The notes: generated from the letters alone by a model not told the origin. Positions 43,583-55,277 are shown, counted from the stretch's first letter. The stretch is 64,000 nucleotides of DNA from Tolypocladium sp. Sup5 PDA-1 (GCA_000750105.3 JPHH03000005.1:434001-498000), one strand, 5' to 3'. Made by a program: numbers and translations.

Positions 43583-46500
43583 ATGAACCCCTCGTCGCAC
43601 ATGCCCGGAGAAGCTCATCCTGCGGCCATCCCCCGGCCGCAGGTGAGCATCGAGCGCCTCCCAGCGCGGCGCCAGACCAACGAGCCGCGCGAGTCGATGA
43701 ACTGCAAGTCGTGCCGCAAGCGAAAGGTACCGTCTCCCTCTCCCGGTGTCGACGCCGCGGCCAATGCGCGGGTTGTGTGCCATTGACGACCAACGCTCGC
43801 CGTGGGCCGCCATGTATGCTGCTTGCTGACCCGGAACTCGTGCCAGATAAAATGTAATCGAATGAGGCCTGCCTGCGAGGCCTGCCTGATCTTTCAATGC
43901 CCGTGCGTCTACGGTGAGTCTGCCTCGAAGTCCATTCTCTGGTCAACGCATGCTGCCTGCGAGATGCCGACCCGTTTGCGAAGTATCTCCGGCAGGGCGT
44001 GCCGTCATGAGCCTGCCTGCTAACCTCGTCCGCGGTACAGACGCTGTCCCCAAGAAGCGTGGGCCCAAGACGGACGTCCTGGAGGCCCTGCTGAAGAGGG
44101 TGGACGGCCTTGAAGCCAAGCTGAAGGAGAAGAACACAGAAGGTTCATCGTCAAAAGCCGGCGAGTCGGCCGAGGACGACGGTGCGGATGAGGCCGAGCC
44201 GGACCAGCCTGAGACGATTGAGCCGCCTCCAAAGCGAGTAGCCATGGACACCATCAAGTCCCCGGTCACCGACGCTGGGCCAATCTACCCTAAAGGCCTA
44301 GCTATGTCCAGGTTGGTAACTCTGTGAACTCCTCGCTTGGTATCCCATGACTGACCCATCTGCAGAGAGGTCCCAGCTTCGCCTGTCCTGACGGACGCCT
44401 TCCTCCACACCTATTTCACCCGGTTCCATGGCAAGCCTTACTACATCCTCGACGAGTCCTCCGTGAGGCAACGAATGCAGTTGAATCAACTGCCCTACTC
44501 TCTCTGCTATGCCATATGGGCTGTTGCGGCAAGGTTTGTTGCTTCCCGTCGTGGTCCGACCGAGCGTGCCTAACCTTCGTTCTCAGACATACTCCCCATC
44601 CCCGTGGCCATCACGCTGCCGTCAAGCTCAGCGAAGACTATGCTGCTGCTGCCAGGCGAAACATAGATACGGACGAGCCGTCCATGGATGGCCTGCAGGC
44701 GCTCCTGCTGCTCGCGCTTGCCTTCATCGCCGCCGGCAAAGGGAAGAAGGCATATATGCTGATGAGTACTGATCCCCGAGCTCGGAGTCGCGCAGCCCGC
44801 AACCGGAATGCTAACTTGGTACAGCGAGCGCCATCGGTATGGCCATGGCTTTGGAACTTCACCGCGAGAAAGATGCCCAAGCCCCGGTCACACCCGCCGA
44901 ACGAGAACTGCGGCGACGCCTCTTTTGGACCTGCTACCTGTTCGACCGATTCTTGACTTGCGGGTCTAAGCGTGCTTCGCTCATCCGTGACAAGTCCATC
45001 GCCCTGCGGCTCCCCTCGTGGTGTCCATCTCCCTCTACGCTCTCCGCCGACGGCGAGTTCTTCCAGCGCGGCTCCAACCTGCAGTACATTCACGGCACTG
45101 GCAAGAAGTCGCCGGGAAGCGCCGGCATTCTTATCGACATCACGCGGATTCTTGGCATTACAAACAGATATCTAGCCGCCGGTGGCGTCAAGGGCGACTC
45201 TCACTTCCCATGGCATTCGCTGTCGACGCTGTCCAAGATCCGCCAAGAGTTGGACTTTTGGGCATCCGGAACGGGAGACATGTTTTCTGGCCTGCACGGA
45301 CTGTTCCGTCAGCCGGAAGCGACAATATTGGTCCTCAGCAAGCTCATCTACCACCTTATCCATTGTCTGGTGTACCGACCCTTCCTCCCCATCGACCTCG
45401 CCGAGCTTGCCGGCAACGGACAGCACCAGTCCTGGCAGATTGAGGCTACAAACATGTGCTTTCTGCATGCCAATGCCATCGCGGAGCTCATTGGCTTTGC
45501 CAGACAAGCCGGCACGATCGAGTGGCCGGCTTTCGTCGGGTACTGCATCTGTACCGCAGCCACCGTCCATATCCACGGAGCACACTACAGCAGCCCCAGT
45601 GCCAGCGGCGAGATGAACCTCTTTAGCTCATCGGCAGAGTTCCTATCTCGAGAGATGCAGCAGTTGGGCGAGCTTCAATATGCGTGGGCCAATGTGCAGC
45701 ATCAACTCGAGACGCTGCAGGGTATTTACACCGCTCACGGCGAGCTGGTGAACGCTCTAGTGGGTAACGCGACGCGGTATACGCCAGGGTTCCACCTCGA
45801 AGACTTTTTCGATCGGTATTCGAACATTGGCGGCCCTGGTGGAAAGTCGTACCGCTTTGATCCGGCGCACTTGAGCCTTTCAGACACGGTTGTTGACTTC
45901 GTGGTCCCGTCATACGCTGACAGTGAGTCGACTGGGACCCAGGGCGGCGGCGGCACGGACCGGTCGAATCTCAAGCGGAAGAATGCAACACCCTCAAGCC
46001 AGAAACGACAAGACATGAGAGCTCCTCCTGTGATGGAGCCACAGGCCCCTGTATTGCCCTCGCCTGCCCAGTCTAGGACCATGCCTTACCAGACGGGGGT
46101 GTTGCAAAGATCCCCCACCGGCCCAGCACCGATGCAACAGTATGCTGAGGAACCACTGCCACAGCAGTACACGAGTTCTGCGCGACATCCGATGGACCAC
46201 GCACCACCAACCAGCACGACTTCTGCGCCAGGCGCCACGTATGGCATCTCGCCTACTACACCGGGGACTGCTGGCCAGGGGATGCCCGCTCTGATGGGGA
46301 CAGGATATAGCCCATACGGCTACAGCTCTGGACTGACACCCGGCAACACCGGTCATGCCTCGATGCATGCTAACACCAGTTACGATCCCATGTTTGGATC
46401 ACTGCCGACCAACGCATTTACCAGTCCCGCGGCGTGGCAGGGCGACGATAGCCAGCAGCACAAGATGCACCTGCTAAACTCGGGGGTCGCGGCGCCAAGC

Positions 46501-46674
46501 CCCGGGACGAAGAGCGCCAGCGGGAGCACGGGGACGGCAGGGACGGCGCAGACGGACGAGAAGGATCCGTTCTTGAGCCTGCTGGAACAGCTTGCGGAGG
46601 ATGAGCAGCGCTTCAATAATGGCTCGGGGAATGAGCTCGACTTTTTCTTGATGGGCAGTGGTGGGAATACCTAG
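43583..46674 (+). CDS. Zn2Cys6 fungal-type transcription factor (second)
   Basis: Six exons (43583-43726, 43847-43913, 44041-44311, 44366-44533, 44587-44765, 44825-46674) join in frame to 892 residues. The zinc cluster C-X2-C-X6-C-X6-C-X2-C-X6-C is split by intron 1 (CKSCRKRK / IKCNRMRPACEAC). It is followed by DAVPKKRGPKTD and a coiled coil (VLEALLKRVDGLEAKLKEK). A Fungal_trans region spans about residues 170-560 (DAFLHTYFTRFHGKPYY; ELRRRLFWTCYLFDRFLTCGSKRASL). The C-terminal ~260 residues are Gln/Pro/Ser/Thr/Gly-rich, like an activation domain. The target is unknown. The MFS transporter is convergent 345 bp away, and a hydrolase follows it. Confidence 0.87.
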
Positions 46675-47019
46675 GCCGTTGACAAAACGGGGAAACCTTT
46701 AGCCCGGCCGGATGTATATCATCTGGTGTCATGGGGATGAATGCCTGGACTATGGGTGACGGGCTATTTGGTACTATGGAATGGGACATCGGGGGTTACG
46801 AGGTGTGCATGCTAGGGAAGAGTTGTACACTTTTACGTATAGGAGATGGAATTCCGGCAGCACGGCTGGGGAAGCTGTGTTTGTCCATATAAATTGTGGC
46901 ATTGGCGGTTTCAGTCGAATGAAAAAAACATCAAAACTCGGGCGTGGTTGTTTGTTGCCTTGTTGCAGTGATGCCGATGATCTAGAATACTTACTCGCTG
47001 ACATTACTGCAGCCTAGGG
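46675..47019. other. Convergent 3' region
   Basis: 345 bp between stop codons of the Zn2Cys6 gene and the MFS gene, expected to hold both 3' ends. Nothing else was seen. Confidence 0.5.
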
Positions 47020-49027
47020 CTACGTCTCGCCGACACCCTCGTTCTCCATTACAAGAGCCCGCGCCTGCTCTTCCTCTTCACTAGCTTTCAGGTCGTCCGT
47101 CTGCGGCGCCATCCATCCCGACGCGGCCTGCACGACAACCATGATGAGCACTACCGTCCCCGACGCCCGCCACACACCGCGTATGGCGCCCGCGTATCCC
47201 TCCAGCGCGACCTGCTTGTCATCGTCCGGTAGCTCCCCGTGGAAGACGAGGTCCGGCATGCCCAGTAGTCGCGAGATGAGCTCCTGGCGGGCCGGGCTGA
47301 GGCGCGCCGTGCCGTCGAGCGCAAGGTACCCACGCGTGAGGTCGGACCGCAGGAAGCGGGAGAAGAGGCCCCCGCCGATGGACGTGCCGAAGCTGCCGCC
47401 GAAGCCGCGGAACGTGCCGAGCAGGCTGCTGGTCACGTACTCGGTGTCCGGGTGGCTGAGGTGCAGCAGGTGCGCGAGCGTGTAGTTGAGCGCCGCGCCG
47501 GTAGCCACGCCGTTCACGAACACCACCGCGACGAGCACCGGCAGCGAGCCCCCCGGAGCGCCGATGATAGCTAGTACATGCATACTCGCCGCGAAGCACG
47601 CGAGCGTGACGACGCAGGGCAGCCAGAAGGAGCCCCCGCGGCGGACGTGCAGCGCGCCGACGAGCAGGCCGCCGAGCGAGAAGCCGAGGTTCGTGGGGAC
47701 GAGGACGGCGGCGGCGGCGGCGGGGGAGGCGCCGCGGACGGCGAGCATGAAGACGGGGGCGTAGAAGAGGAGGGTCCAGCGGGCGGACATGAGGCCCAGC
47801 TGGGCGAGGCAGGACAGCAGGACGCCGCGGGAGGAGAGCACGGGGAGGGGGATGATGGGGTCGGCGGCGAGGAGGTACTCTGCTGCGAGGAAGGCGAGGA
47901 GGGCGAGGGGGGAGAGGAGCAGCGCGAGGGGGTGGATGGTGCTGGCGAGGCTGTAGAGGAAGAGGACGATGGTGAGGGTCTGAGGTGGGCTGTTAGATTC
48001 TGGTGATGGAGGAGGCGATGGGGAGATGGGGGACTCACGAGGAGGGTTGCACCGAGGTAGTCGATCTGGGAGAGCTTCTTCCACGTGGATGAGGAATCAG
48101 ACTCGAAGCGTCCATGGGAGGTTAGTGTTGAGGGCGTGCTGAGATGGAGTCCTGTGCCGGCGGCGATGGCAAGGGGGGCTTGCATCCAGAATAGGGGGCG
48201 CTGGTCATCAGTCGTCAGCCAACACGATCTCAACTCTCAGCCCGCAAGAGAAGCAAGAACTCACCCATCCCACCACCGGCAACAACGCCCCATAAACCAC
48301 CGCCCCAAACGCCACCCCCGTCGTAAAGCCCGCATTCACCAACCCGATGAACAAGCCCCTCGATTTCCTGCCCGTGAGCTCGAGCACAAAGATGACCGCC
48401 AGGGCGAGCACGCCGCCCGCACCCGCACCCGCGACGGCGCGGCCGGCGAGGAAGACGGGCAGCGCGCGGGCCTGCGAGGCGAGCAGGCTGCCGGCGGCGA
48501 AGAGCAGGGCGATCGGGGCGACGAGGGCGCGCGGGGAGAAGATGGCGGCGAGGCGGCCGAAGAGCGGTGCGGTGGCGGAGAGGGCGATGAGGTAGGTTGT
48601 TGTGAACCAGGGGGCGTGGGAGGGGGCGTGGAGGGCGTGGGAGATGGGGGATTGGATGATGGCGAGGCCGGACATGTTTGTTGCTGGGCGGGGCGTTAGC
48701 ATGTGAGTTGTGTACATGGTGGTGGTGATGGATGGACGGAGGAGGAAAGGGGAGGGGGGATGGATGGTGCTCTTTGGCGTGGAGGATGGCAAACTCGCCT
48801 TGGAGGAAGATGAGCAGCCAGAGGCTGATGCCCACGGCGAGGCCTCTCCACGGGCCGACGGGGTGGTTTGGCGCATCGGGGTCGGAGTCGGAGTCGGAGT
48901 CGGACGGGGCTCCGGGGTAGGCTCCGGGACCGGTGGCCATCGGAGGGTCCGTATCGGGGCCGGAGAGGAGCGCCGTGTGCTCATCCGGCGGACGGTGGTC
49001 CCCCTCGGCTGCCTGTGGCGGGGGCAT
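47020..49027 (-). CDS. MFS transporter with a GC-AG intron
   Basis: Four exons (48799-49027, 48265-48683, 48039-48200, 47020-47979) give 589 residues. The N-terminus is acidic and cytosolic. Transmembrane segments start at AVGISLWLLIFLQ, and about 12-14 hydrophobic spans follow. MFS signatures include the motif-A-like loop GRLAAIFSPR and AGRAVAGAGAGGVLALAVIF. The layout resembles fungal drug/proton antiporters of the Fnx1/vacuolar amino-acid type. Intron 1 joins FLQ to ATNMSGL only if the donor is GCGAGT, which is a non-canonical GC-AG intron. The other introns have GTGAGT donors. The substrate cannot be told from sequence. Neighbours are a Zn2Cys6 regulator and a hydrolase. Confidence 0.83.
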
Positions 49028-49499
49028 GCTGCGTTGCTGCTACTGCGATTGAGCTGCAGGTTATGAATGAAGCATCGTCGCGTGGACTCGATTGGCGTTA
49101 CACCGCAGCGATGGTGGTTGGTTGATTGGTAATCTGATAAGCGGCCTGGGATGGATGGAGTATTATTTATTAGGAGCGAAGAGAAAACGTCGATTGCGAG
49201 ACCGGTGAGACGCGGGGGCCGCCATGCCCGCTGTGGTAGGCGACTCGTCAGGACGGCCTGGGGATCGGCGGTGCATGGGAGGCAATTCCACACGCACGGG
49301 ATGGTAACTGTCCAGAATCGTATCCTCTCTTCCAAGTAACGCTTCCAAATAAAAATTAAACCTAGCTGGACTACTGATATGAACCTGGCCCTTGACAGAT
49401 GCCCAAGGACTCTCAACCATAGTGAAGAACTAAAAGAGTGACGTTGTGTACAACCTGCGCGTGATATTGCCTTTGTACGCCCTGAAGTATTCCACACCC
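49028..49499. other. Promoter region of the MFS gene
   Basis: 472 bp between two minus-strand genes. No gene or clear repeat was seen. Confidence 0.45.
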
Positions 49500-50559
49500 T
49501 TAAGAAATAGCCCGGCCTAGCTTTAATGCCGCAAGCTCGACAACCGCTCTCGCCGTCGCAGACTTGCGGACTGGCTCAAGCATGACATAGTCATGGATCT
49601 GCCCTTCAGCTTTGAGAATGGCGACGTCCACGCCAGCCTTCTGAAGCCGTTGCCCGAATTCCTCCCCTTCAGCAATAAGCGGATCAACCCCAGAGACGAA
49701 AATGGTAGTTGGTGGAAACTTGGCAAGAACTTCGTCTGGCGTGTAAGCCAGGGGCGAAGTCAGGGCCTGGCGCCTGTCTTCCGGGTTGGGCAGGAAGGCA
49801 TCAATCATCCAGTCCATTGTCTTTTCAGACAGGTACGGTCCGTCTTTGAACATCTTGTAAGTCGCCGACTTCGCATGCGTATCCGTAACCGGGTAGAAGA
49901 GCACCATGTGGCTGATTTTTGCTCCCAATTGTCGAGATTGGGCTAGCTGGGCGAGGGCGATAGCCATGTGTCCTAGGGGGCAGTGGTTAGTTGCATTGAA
50001 GCCGCGGCATGGGTAGTCAGGGACGTACCACCAACGCTGTCACCGGCAAGGGCAAGCCGATCGGCCATGAGGTTGTGTTTCCCGCCATTCTTGACGATGT
50101 ACTCCAGAACGCCGTAAGACTCTTCAAACTGAACTGGATATTGCTTCTCCGGAGCAGGAGTGTAGTATGGAAACACAACGGCAGCCTTTGACAGTCGTGC
50201 CAGATCTTCCACCAAGGATTCGTGGGCATGGGGGCTAAACGCAGAGCCTTCGTTAGACTTGAACTTCTTATCTCGATGTCCACGTACCTTCCAAGAATCC
50301 ATCCACCCCCGTGGGTGTAGAAAATTACAGGCACAGGGTGCCTCGCGTTTGAAGCGACCGGCCGGTAGATGTAAGTCTTGACGCTGCCTGCCTTGACCGG
50401 GATGTTTAATTCCTCCACCCTGATGTCCTTGGCTGGTTCATGCTTTTGGATGCTCTCGAGGACATCCCGGGCTTCCCGGGCGGGCTTCGTGTACAGGGGA
50501 GGGCCTTGAGATGCGGTATCCGCAAAGGCGCGGTTCACGGGATCGAGGTAGGCTGTCAT
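49500..50559 (-). CDS. Alpha/beta hydrolase, HSL-type (family IV) esterase
   Basis: Three exons (50288-50559, 50029-50234, 49500-49972) give 316 residues. The oxyanion motif HGGG sits in VIFYTHGGGWILG near residues 83-86. The nucleophile elbow GDSVGG (Ser about 156) is split by intron 2. The acid lies in FVSGVDPL, and the catalytic His in GQIHDYV. This complete triad and order match the HSL-like carboxylesterase/lipase fold. No signal peptide is apparent, so the protein is probably intracellular. The substrate is unknown. The exon 1-2 junction uses a TCTAAC branch point and the acceptor at 50235. The gene could act with the adjacent transporter on an ester-containing compound; that is a guess. 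Confidence 0.88.
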
Positions 50560-51450
50560 GTTGAAAGGTTTGGTGGTTTGAGTTGGAGCGTTGAGAATGT
50601 CAGACTAGATGTACGGACGTAGTAGATGTGTTTGTAAGAAACAAGGAACACATGAGACGCAGGTATTAGTTAGAGGAGTAGGAGCGTTCTTAAATCACAT
50701 TCCCCCGTTCTTTGGCGTTTTTGACGTAATGCACCGTTCAACGGCTGAATAGAGCTGAAAGAGCGTAGACAACGGATTGGAGCATGAAGGGGAGAATACA
50801 CGTAGGTCTGAGGTAAGGGAGCATATTTAGGTTGCGACTACTGAATGATCCGACGCCATTTAACCGTCGCGGGAATTGCACCATTGTCGAGGTCCCATAG
50901 TGCGCTATGATTCGACCGGGCTGAGGAGAGCTTGATCCAACTACAGTTTCGTGTGTTCCGACGATTCCGTAACTTACCAACGACAGACGTAACCGCTTGG
51001 AGTAGATAAGTTAACCGGTTTTTAAAGGCGGGCGCCGAAGCACCTTGCTCAAGCTGGTTGATGCTAATGAAACAATTGAGGAAGAACTGTTGCAATGGTT
51101 TAGCACCCCACGGGCGTTTGCTTAAATAACGTTGATATTGAGATTAAGCAAGTGGCCAAGAGATTGAAATACTCTACAGCGTGCTGTAAACGATAATATT
51201 AAAGCAATAATAACGAGCCCAAACGGAATTCCATAGCATAAAAAAAAGTCTTCTACAAAGTACGAGTTCTGAAATCTTGCCACGTGTGCTTGGGGTAGGG
51301 AGCACGCTAAAAGCGAAGGGAGCCAGCTACATGAGAGGATTCGCACCAATTATTTGGTCGATGGTGAACCCCGATTCGGCCAATCCTGGCACGTCCCCTT
51401 AGGAACAGTCGTTCAATTGCACGCATCACCCATTCATTAGTTGACCCAAT
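50560..51450. other. AT-richer intergenic region
   Basis: No gene was seen between divergent starts at 50559 and 51451. The stretch 50940-51330 is visibly richer in A and T than the rest of the window, with many TAA/TTA trinucleotides. Confidence 0.5.
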
Positions 51451-52157
51451 ATGGCTCTACGTTTACGTGCAGCCACAGAGACTGATATGGACGCGATTGC
51501 TGCCATCTCCGCGACGGCTTTCCATCCAACAACGGACGCCATCGCCCGCAGACTGTTTCCACCGCACCTCCAACCACCAGACATGCAAGACGGCGACGCG
51601 GCGAGACCATGGAGACTGGCGCGGAAGACATCCCAGCTTCACGCTAAACGCACCGTTATGATGGTTGTCGTGGACGACGCTCTAGACGGGGCGATTGTGG
51701 GCTTCTCGGTTTGGGAGGCTCCAGTGCGAGGCGAGGAGGATGAGGAGGGAACGCATCCTCCCGAGCAACCCTGTGCGGCACTGGACCACGCGGCCTTGGC
51801 TGAAATGCGCAGCATTGTTGTCGGGGATGCGAAGAGGCGTTTCGGGGAGCGAGATACCAAGGATGTATGGCGTACGTTGTCCCCCCGGTGATGGTTCGCA
51901 CGACTCACCGGACTGACTCGGGCAACATAGATCTGGACTACATCGGAGTTGATCCACAGCATCAACGCAGGGGAATCGGAAAGGTGCTTCTAGATTGGGG
52001 TCTGAAACAGGCGGTGAACGACGGGGTCGACTGCTATCTGGTTGCCACACCTGCTGGCCGTCCGTTCTATCAAGCAGCTGGATTCGTCGTTGTAGAGTCC
52101 TTTCCAATCTTCGGGGTGCCTCATTACTCGATGATGCTAAGAAACACCCCGAATTAG
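51451..52157 (+). CDS. GNAT-family N-acetyltransferase
   Basis: Two exons (51451-51871, 51931-52157) give 215 residues. The N-terminal strand-helix LRLRAATETDMDAIAAIS is typical of GNAT folds. The acetyl-CoA pyrophosphate-binding motif A is DYIGVDPQHQRRGIGKVLLDWGL just after the intron, with the Q/RxxGxG core intact. Motif B follows as YLVATPAGRPFYQAAGFVVVE. This is the arrangement of small-molecule acetyltransferases in fungi. The acceptor substrate is unknown. The donor GTACGT and acceptor CATAG give a clean in-frame joint (DVW-HLDYIG). Confidence 0.87.
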
Positions 52158-53121
52158 ATGCACGTCGTATTATATGAGCAACGTTTACACGTGTTTGAGG
52201 TTGCAAGGGACTATGTTGTGCGCATCTGTCACGAACACAGGCCATCTGTGCTCCGAGCACCTCGTGAACTGTCGTGGCCATCTTCGTTCCTCAATGTTCT
52301 GTAGCGAACCGTGAATGGTCCGTGATCCCTCTGAACTCCATCGAGAACACCTGCCCTGTTCCCTCATGCTGCGCCACGTGATCTTGCCCATGTTTTATGT
52401 CGCTGCTGGGCCCAAGAGCGTCCTACGACTGATATACATTCGTGATACGAGATGAAAGGAGAGACCCATGCCCACCAGGGGCTAACAACTAAGAAGTAGC
52501 CGAAGAGGTAACGGCCTTGTACTAGTGTATACGAACGCTCTCTTCTTGCCACGTTTACTGGCTCCAAGTCCGTCGTGGGCTCCTGGAAGGTCGTGATACC
52601 AACCTCAGCCCATTCCCTCGCACAGGATAGCCAGGAATAGCAAGTACCAAGCACAGTTGTCTTTCATCAGTCACACAGATAGTCACCGACGTGGATAGTT
52701 GGCAGGTATCTCACCCGCCATGTCGAATAATCACCAGACGAGTCTTGGCCCGCCCACAGTGAAACTGGTCCATTCGAAATGCAGAATATTGAATGTGTGA
52801 CAAGTACTGACCGAGCGGGGGGAAACCTTGGTGTAACACGGCGGGCGGCAGATTTGCGAAACGCACGCCTCGCCGCCTCCTCACAGCGCTCGAGATCCGA
52901 ATTCTACCTTGAGACGAGCTTCCCATAATTATAAATTCGTTGTATAATGCCCCACGTATTAGAGACTCATCTTTATTGATGTCTTTTCCAGCCATGAAAA
53001 GTACATTGTAGCGAAGCCTCAGCTCTTGTTTTACGCTCCCTCACAGCCTGTCATCTTGCCCCGTGCTCTTGCTGCTCTACCAAAAACGCGTCATTTTTAA
53101 CAGCTCTCTCGTACCGACAGG
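52158..53121. other. Intergenic region upstream of the gasdermin-like gene
   Basis: No supported gene over 964 bp; contains the presumed promoter of the downstream gene. No repeat was noted. Confidence 0.5.
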
Positions 53122-53988
53122 ATGAGATTAAATACAGCCAACGAAAGGTTTACATACTTCCGAACCCGCGACGACAGTACGCGCCCGCCCCCTGATGGCC
53201 CGGTGGAGCTGGGATCACTCATCGGCAGCTTGAACGAGCTCAGACCACTGGATCAGGACAACCATGAAGTCGTTCCTCCTGAGTGGATGAATGCACCACA
53301 CCGAAAGACGGGCGTCACTGAAAGTGTTAGCAAGGGTCGTAGCTGCACAGTCGGCTTCTTTGCCAGGCTGTTTGGCCTGCCCATGACTGACACGTCAAAC
53401 GGCTTGAGCTACTCTTCAGCCAACAGCGACAAGACCTCTTTTGAAGCAATCGAAACAATCACCTTCGAACCAACGGAGCGGTATATCCGAAACGCCGCGA
53501 CACGAGAGCATATTGATGGCTACATGAAGGAGCTAAACTATAACAAGCCGATTTATATGATCACTGGCCTCAAGATAGCCCACGGCGCTTCGTCAAGCAA
53601 GGTCAAGACAAGCGTAAATCGCTATGGCGTTGGAGGGACATTGGCCGCCGCCGCCGTCGAAGTCAGCCCGGGCCTCGGCATGGAAAGCAACAGCTCCGAG
53701 ACTTACTCAAACGAGGGTTCAGATTCTTACATCAAGGGCTTTCGTGTAAGGCGAATCTTTTACCAAAAGGGACATGAAGTGGCCAAGCATGAACTATGGG
53801 ACAAAGGAGCAACAATGCTTGATGGAACTCGGTACCGGGTGCACATGGAGCTGTGTCATACAGAGGCGATGAGTGTTGATTTCGAGAAATATAGCCCTTT
53901 GGGCTATATTGAGGTAGAAGATCCCGAGAACGAGCGAACCCGCTGGATCTTGCCGACGCCTCAGGGGGCCAGCTCACTGAGAGTCTAA
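53122..53988 (+). CDS. Candidate gasdermin-like pore-forming cell-death protein (HET-Q1/RCD-1-like)
   Basis: Intronless, 288 residues, with no signal peptide or stable hydrophobic helix. The central block (about residues 107-165) has FEAIETITFEPTERYI followed by KPIYMITGLKIAHG. This looks like the strand pair preceding the membrane-inserting hairpins in fungal gasdermin-like proteins. It is followed by a Gly/Ala/Ser-rich segment (GVGGTLAAAAVEV) and a Ser/Gly-rich segment (about residues 190-208), then a strand FRVRRIFYQ. The C-terminal ~45 residues are charged and could be the short inhibitory tail removed by a protease in this family. The length is close to HET-Q1-type proteins. A subtilisin-like protease gene lies 139 bp downstream in convergent orientation, the usual partner. 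The assignment rests on pattern and context; the cleavage site and activity are not determined. Confidence 0.58.
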   Translation: MRLNTANERFTYFRTRDDSTRPPPDGPVELGSLIGSLNELRPLDQDNHEVVPPEWMNAPHRKTGVTESVSKGRSCTVGFFARLFGLPMTDTSNGLSYSSANSDKTSFEAIETITFEPTERYIRNAATREHIDGYMKELNYNKPIYMITGLKIAHGASSSKVKTSVNRYGVGGTLAAAAVEVSPGLGMESNSSETYSNEGSDSYIKGFRVRRIFYQKGHEVAKHELWDKGATMLDGTRYRVHMELCHTEAMSVDFEKYSPLGYIEVEDPENERTRWILPTPQGASSLRV

Positions 53989-54127
53989 CTGAGCCGTTAG
54001 GAACTGGATCAATGGTGGTGTCACTACTCTTCGGATTCATGAGAAAGGGCAGGTATGCAGAAGATACAATCTTTCTCAATTGGTCAGGAAAACAAAATGA
54101 AATTAAATGCAAGACTGAACCCCGTGG

Positions 54128-55277
54128 CTATGTCGTGCGAATCAACGCAGCCTTGAGGATAGAGCAGACATCGAAATGCGTGAGCTCAGCTAGCCACAAA
54201 TTCCAGGGGGCAATGTAGTAGAACCCATCCCTTTCGTTGCCAGACATCCCCCTGAAGATCCGTTTCATGCCCTGGTTTGACATGGCGAAACTCCTCTGGC
54301 TGTCTGTCAACTGATTGTCGAAGTCTGGGCTGTACAGGAATGCCAGGGTTGTCGCTGCAATGCCGGCCGCCACTGCGGTTGCGTATGACGTTCCGGACCT
54401 GCGGTTGTCCTGCTTCACCTCATCCCCCCCCCTCTTGAAAGGGAACTCAATGTTTAGGCCCAGAGTTCCGAAATTGTTGTCATTCGGGAGGGGCGTAGGG
54501 TTGAGGCTCATCAATTTGTTCCCCAAGCCGTCCAGAGCGTGCATGCAGATTACTTTCTCGTCACTGGCAGGGTACCCTCTGCCAGAATTCCCCCCGTCGT
54601 TGGATGCCGAAGCAATGAGGATCTTGTGCACTGAGTAGGCCCTCTCTATTGCCGACCTGATCTCGGGGGAGTCGCTTACTTTGAGTGGCAAGGCAATGAT
54701 GTCTACCTTCCACGCGGTAATTGCATGTTCGATGGCCCATACATCTCTCAGTTCCCAGTGCATCATTGCTAGGCGGTAATTTACGTACCTTCGTAATAGC
54801 TCTGGTAGAGACGCAATCTTTGCTTTTCGCGACCTTCGCGAGGTACAAATCTGCCTCGGGCGCAGTTCGTAACAGCAACAGCGTGTTTAGGGTTCCGTGA
54901 CCTCCCCCGTCCGTGTCGTTCATGTTGTTTTCGCCCGAAAAGTCAACTTCGCCTTTGATGATAGGGTCGGACCTTTCTTTCTCTTTCATGCCTTGCTCCC
55001 CGGCGATAATCATTCCATGACCTTTGAGTAGTCCGGTATCCAGGAGTGCGATTCTGACGCGCCTCTGCCTTGCACCCTGCTCACCCTTCTTGAGGATCAT
55101 ACCAAAGGTCTTGAGCTCAGTCCTGCAACGGTGTATCCAGCCTTCAGTCTTCAATTTGAAGATTTCATCGGGGTATACAATAGAACTTCAAGATGTCATT
55201 CAAGTGTCTTTCCGTTTGCTCAAGAAGCCGTACCTGGGGTTCGTGGCAATGACACCTTTCTTCGGCTGTTCTGCCAT
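54128..55277 (-). CDS. Subtilisin-like serine protease (S8), HET-Q2-like partner
   Basis: Three-exon model (55234-55277, 54785-55185, 54128-54744) of 353 residues. All subtilase catalytic elements are present: Asp in IALLDTG (about residue 64), His in GGGHGTLNT (about 111), oxyanion Asn in SASNDGG (about 197) and Ser in SGTSYATA (about 268). There is no signal peptide or propeptide, which points to a cytosolic protease rather than a secreted one. An in-frame stop lies just upstream of the start at 55277. The junction between exons 2 and 3 needs a very short 40-nt intron (GTAAAT donor); the stronger GTACGT donor 4 nt earlier does not keep the frame with a good acceptor. So either the intron is unusual or the gene carries a frame defect. 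It is convergent with the gasdermin-like gene. Confidence 0.72.

Noticed and set aside
44041..44327. Stand-alone small gene suggested by a 137-codon frame
   Set aside because: It is exon 3 of the second Zn2Cys6 gene; its coiled coil follows directly from the zinc cluster after splicing.
47571..48233. 220-codon Ser/Pro-rich minus-strand frame
   Set aside because: It begins with exon 3 of the MFS gene but then reads through the intron in the wrong frame; splicing restores membrane spans instead.
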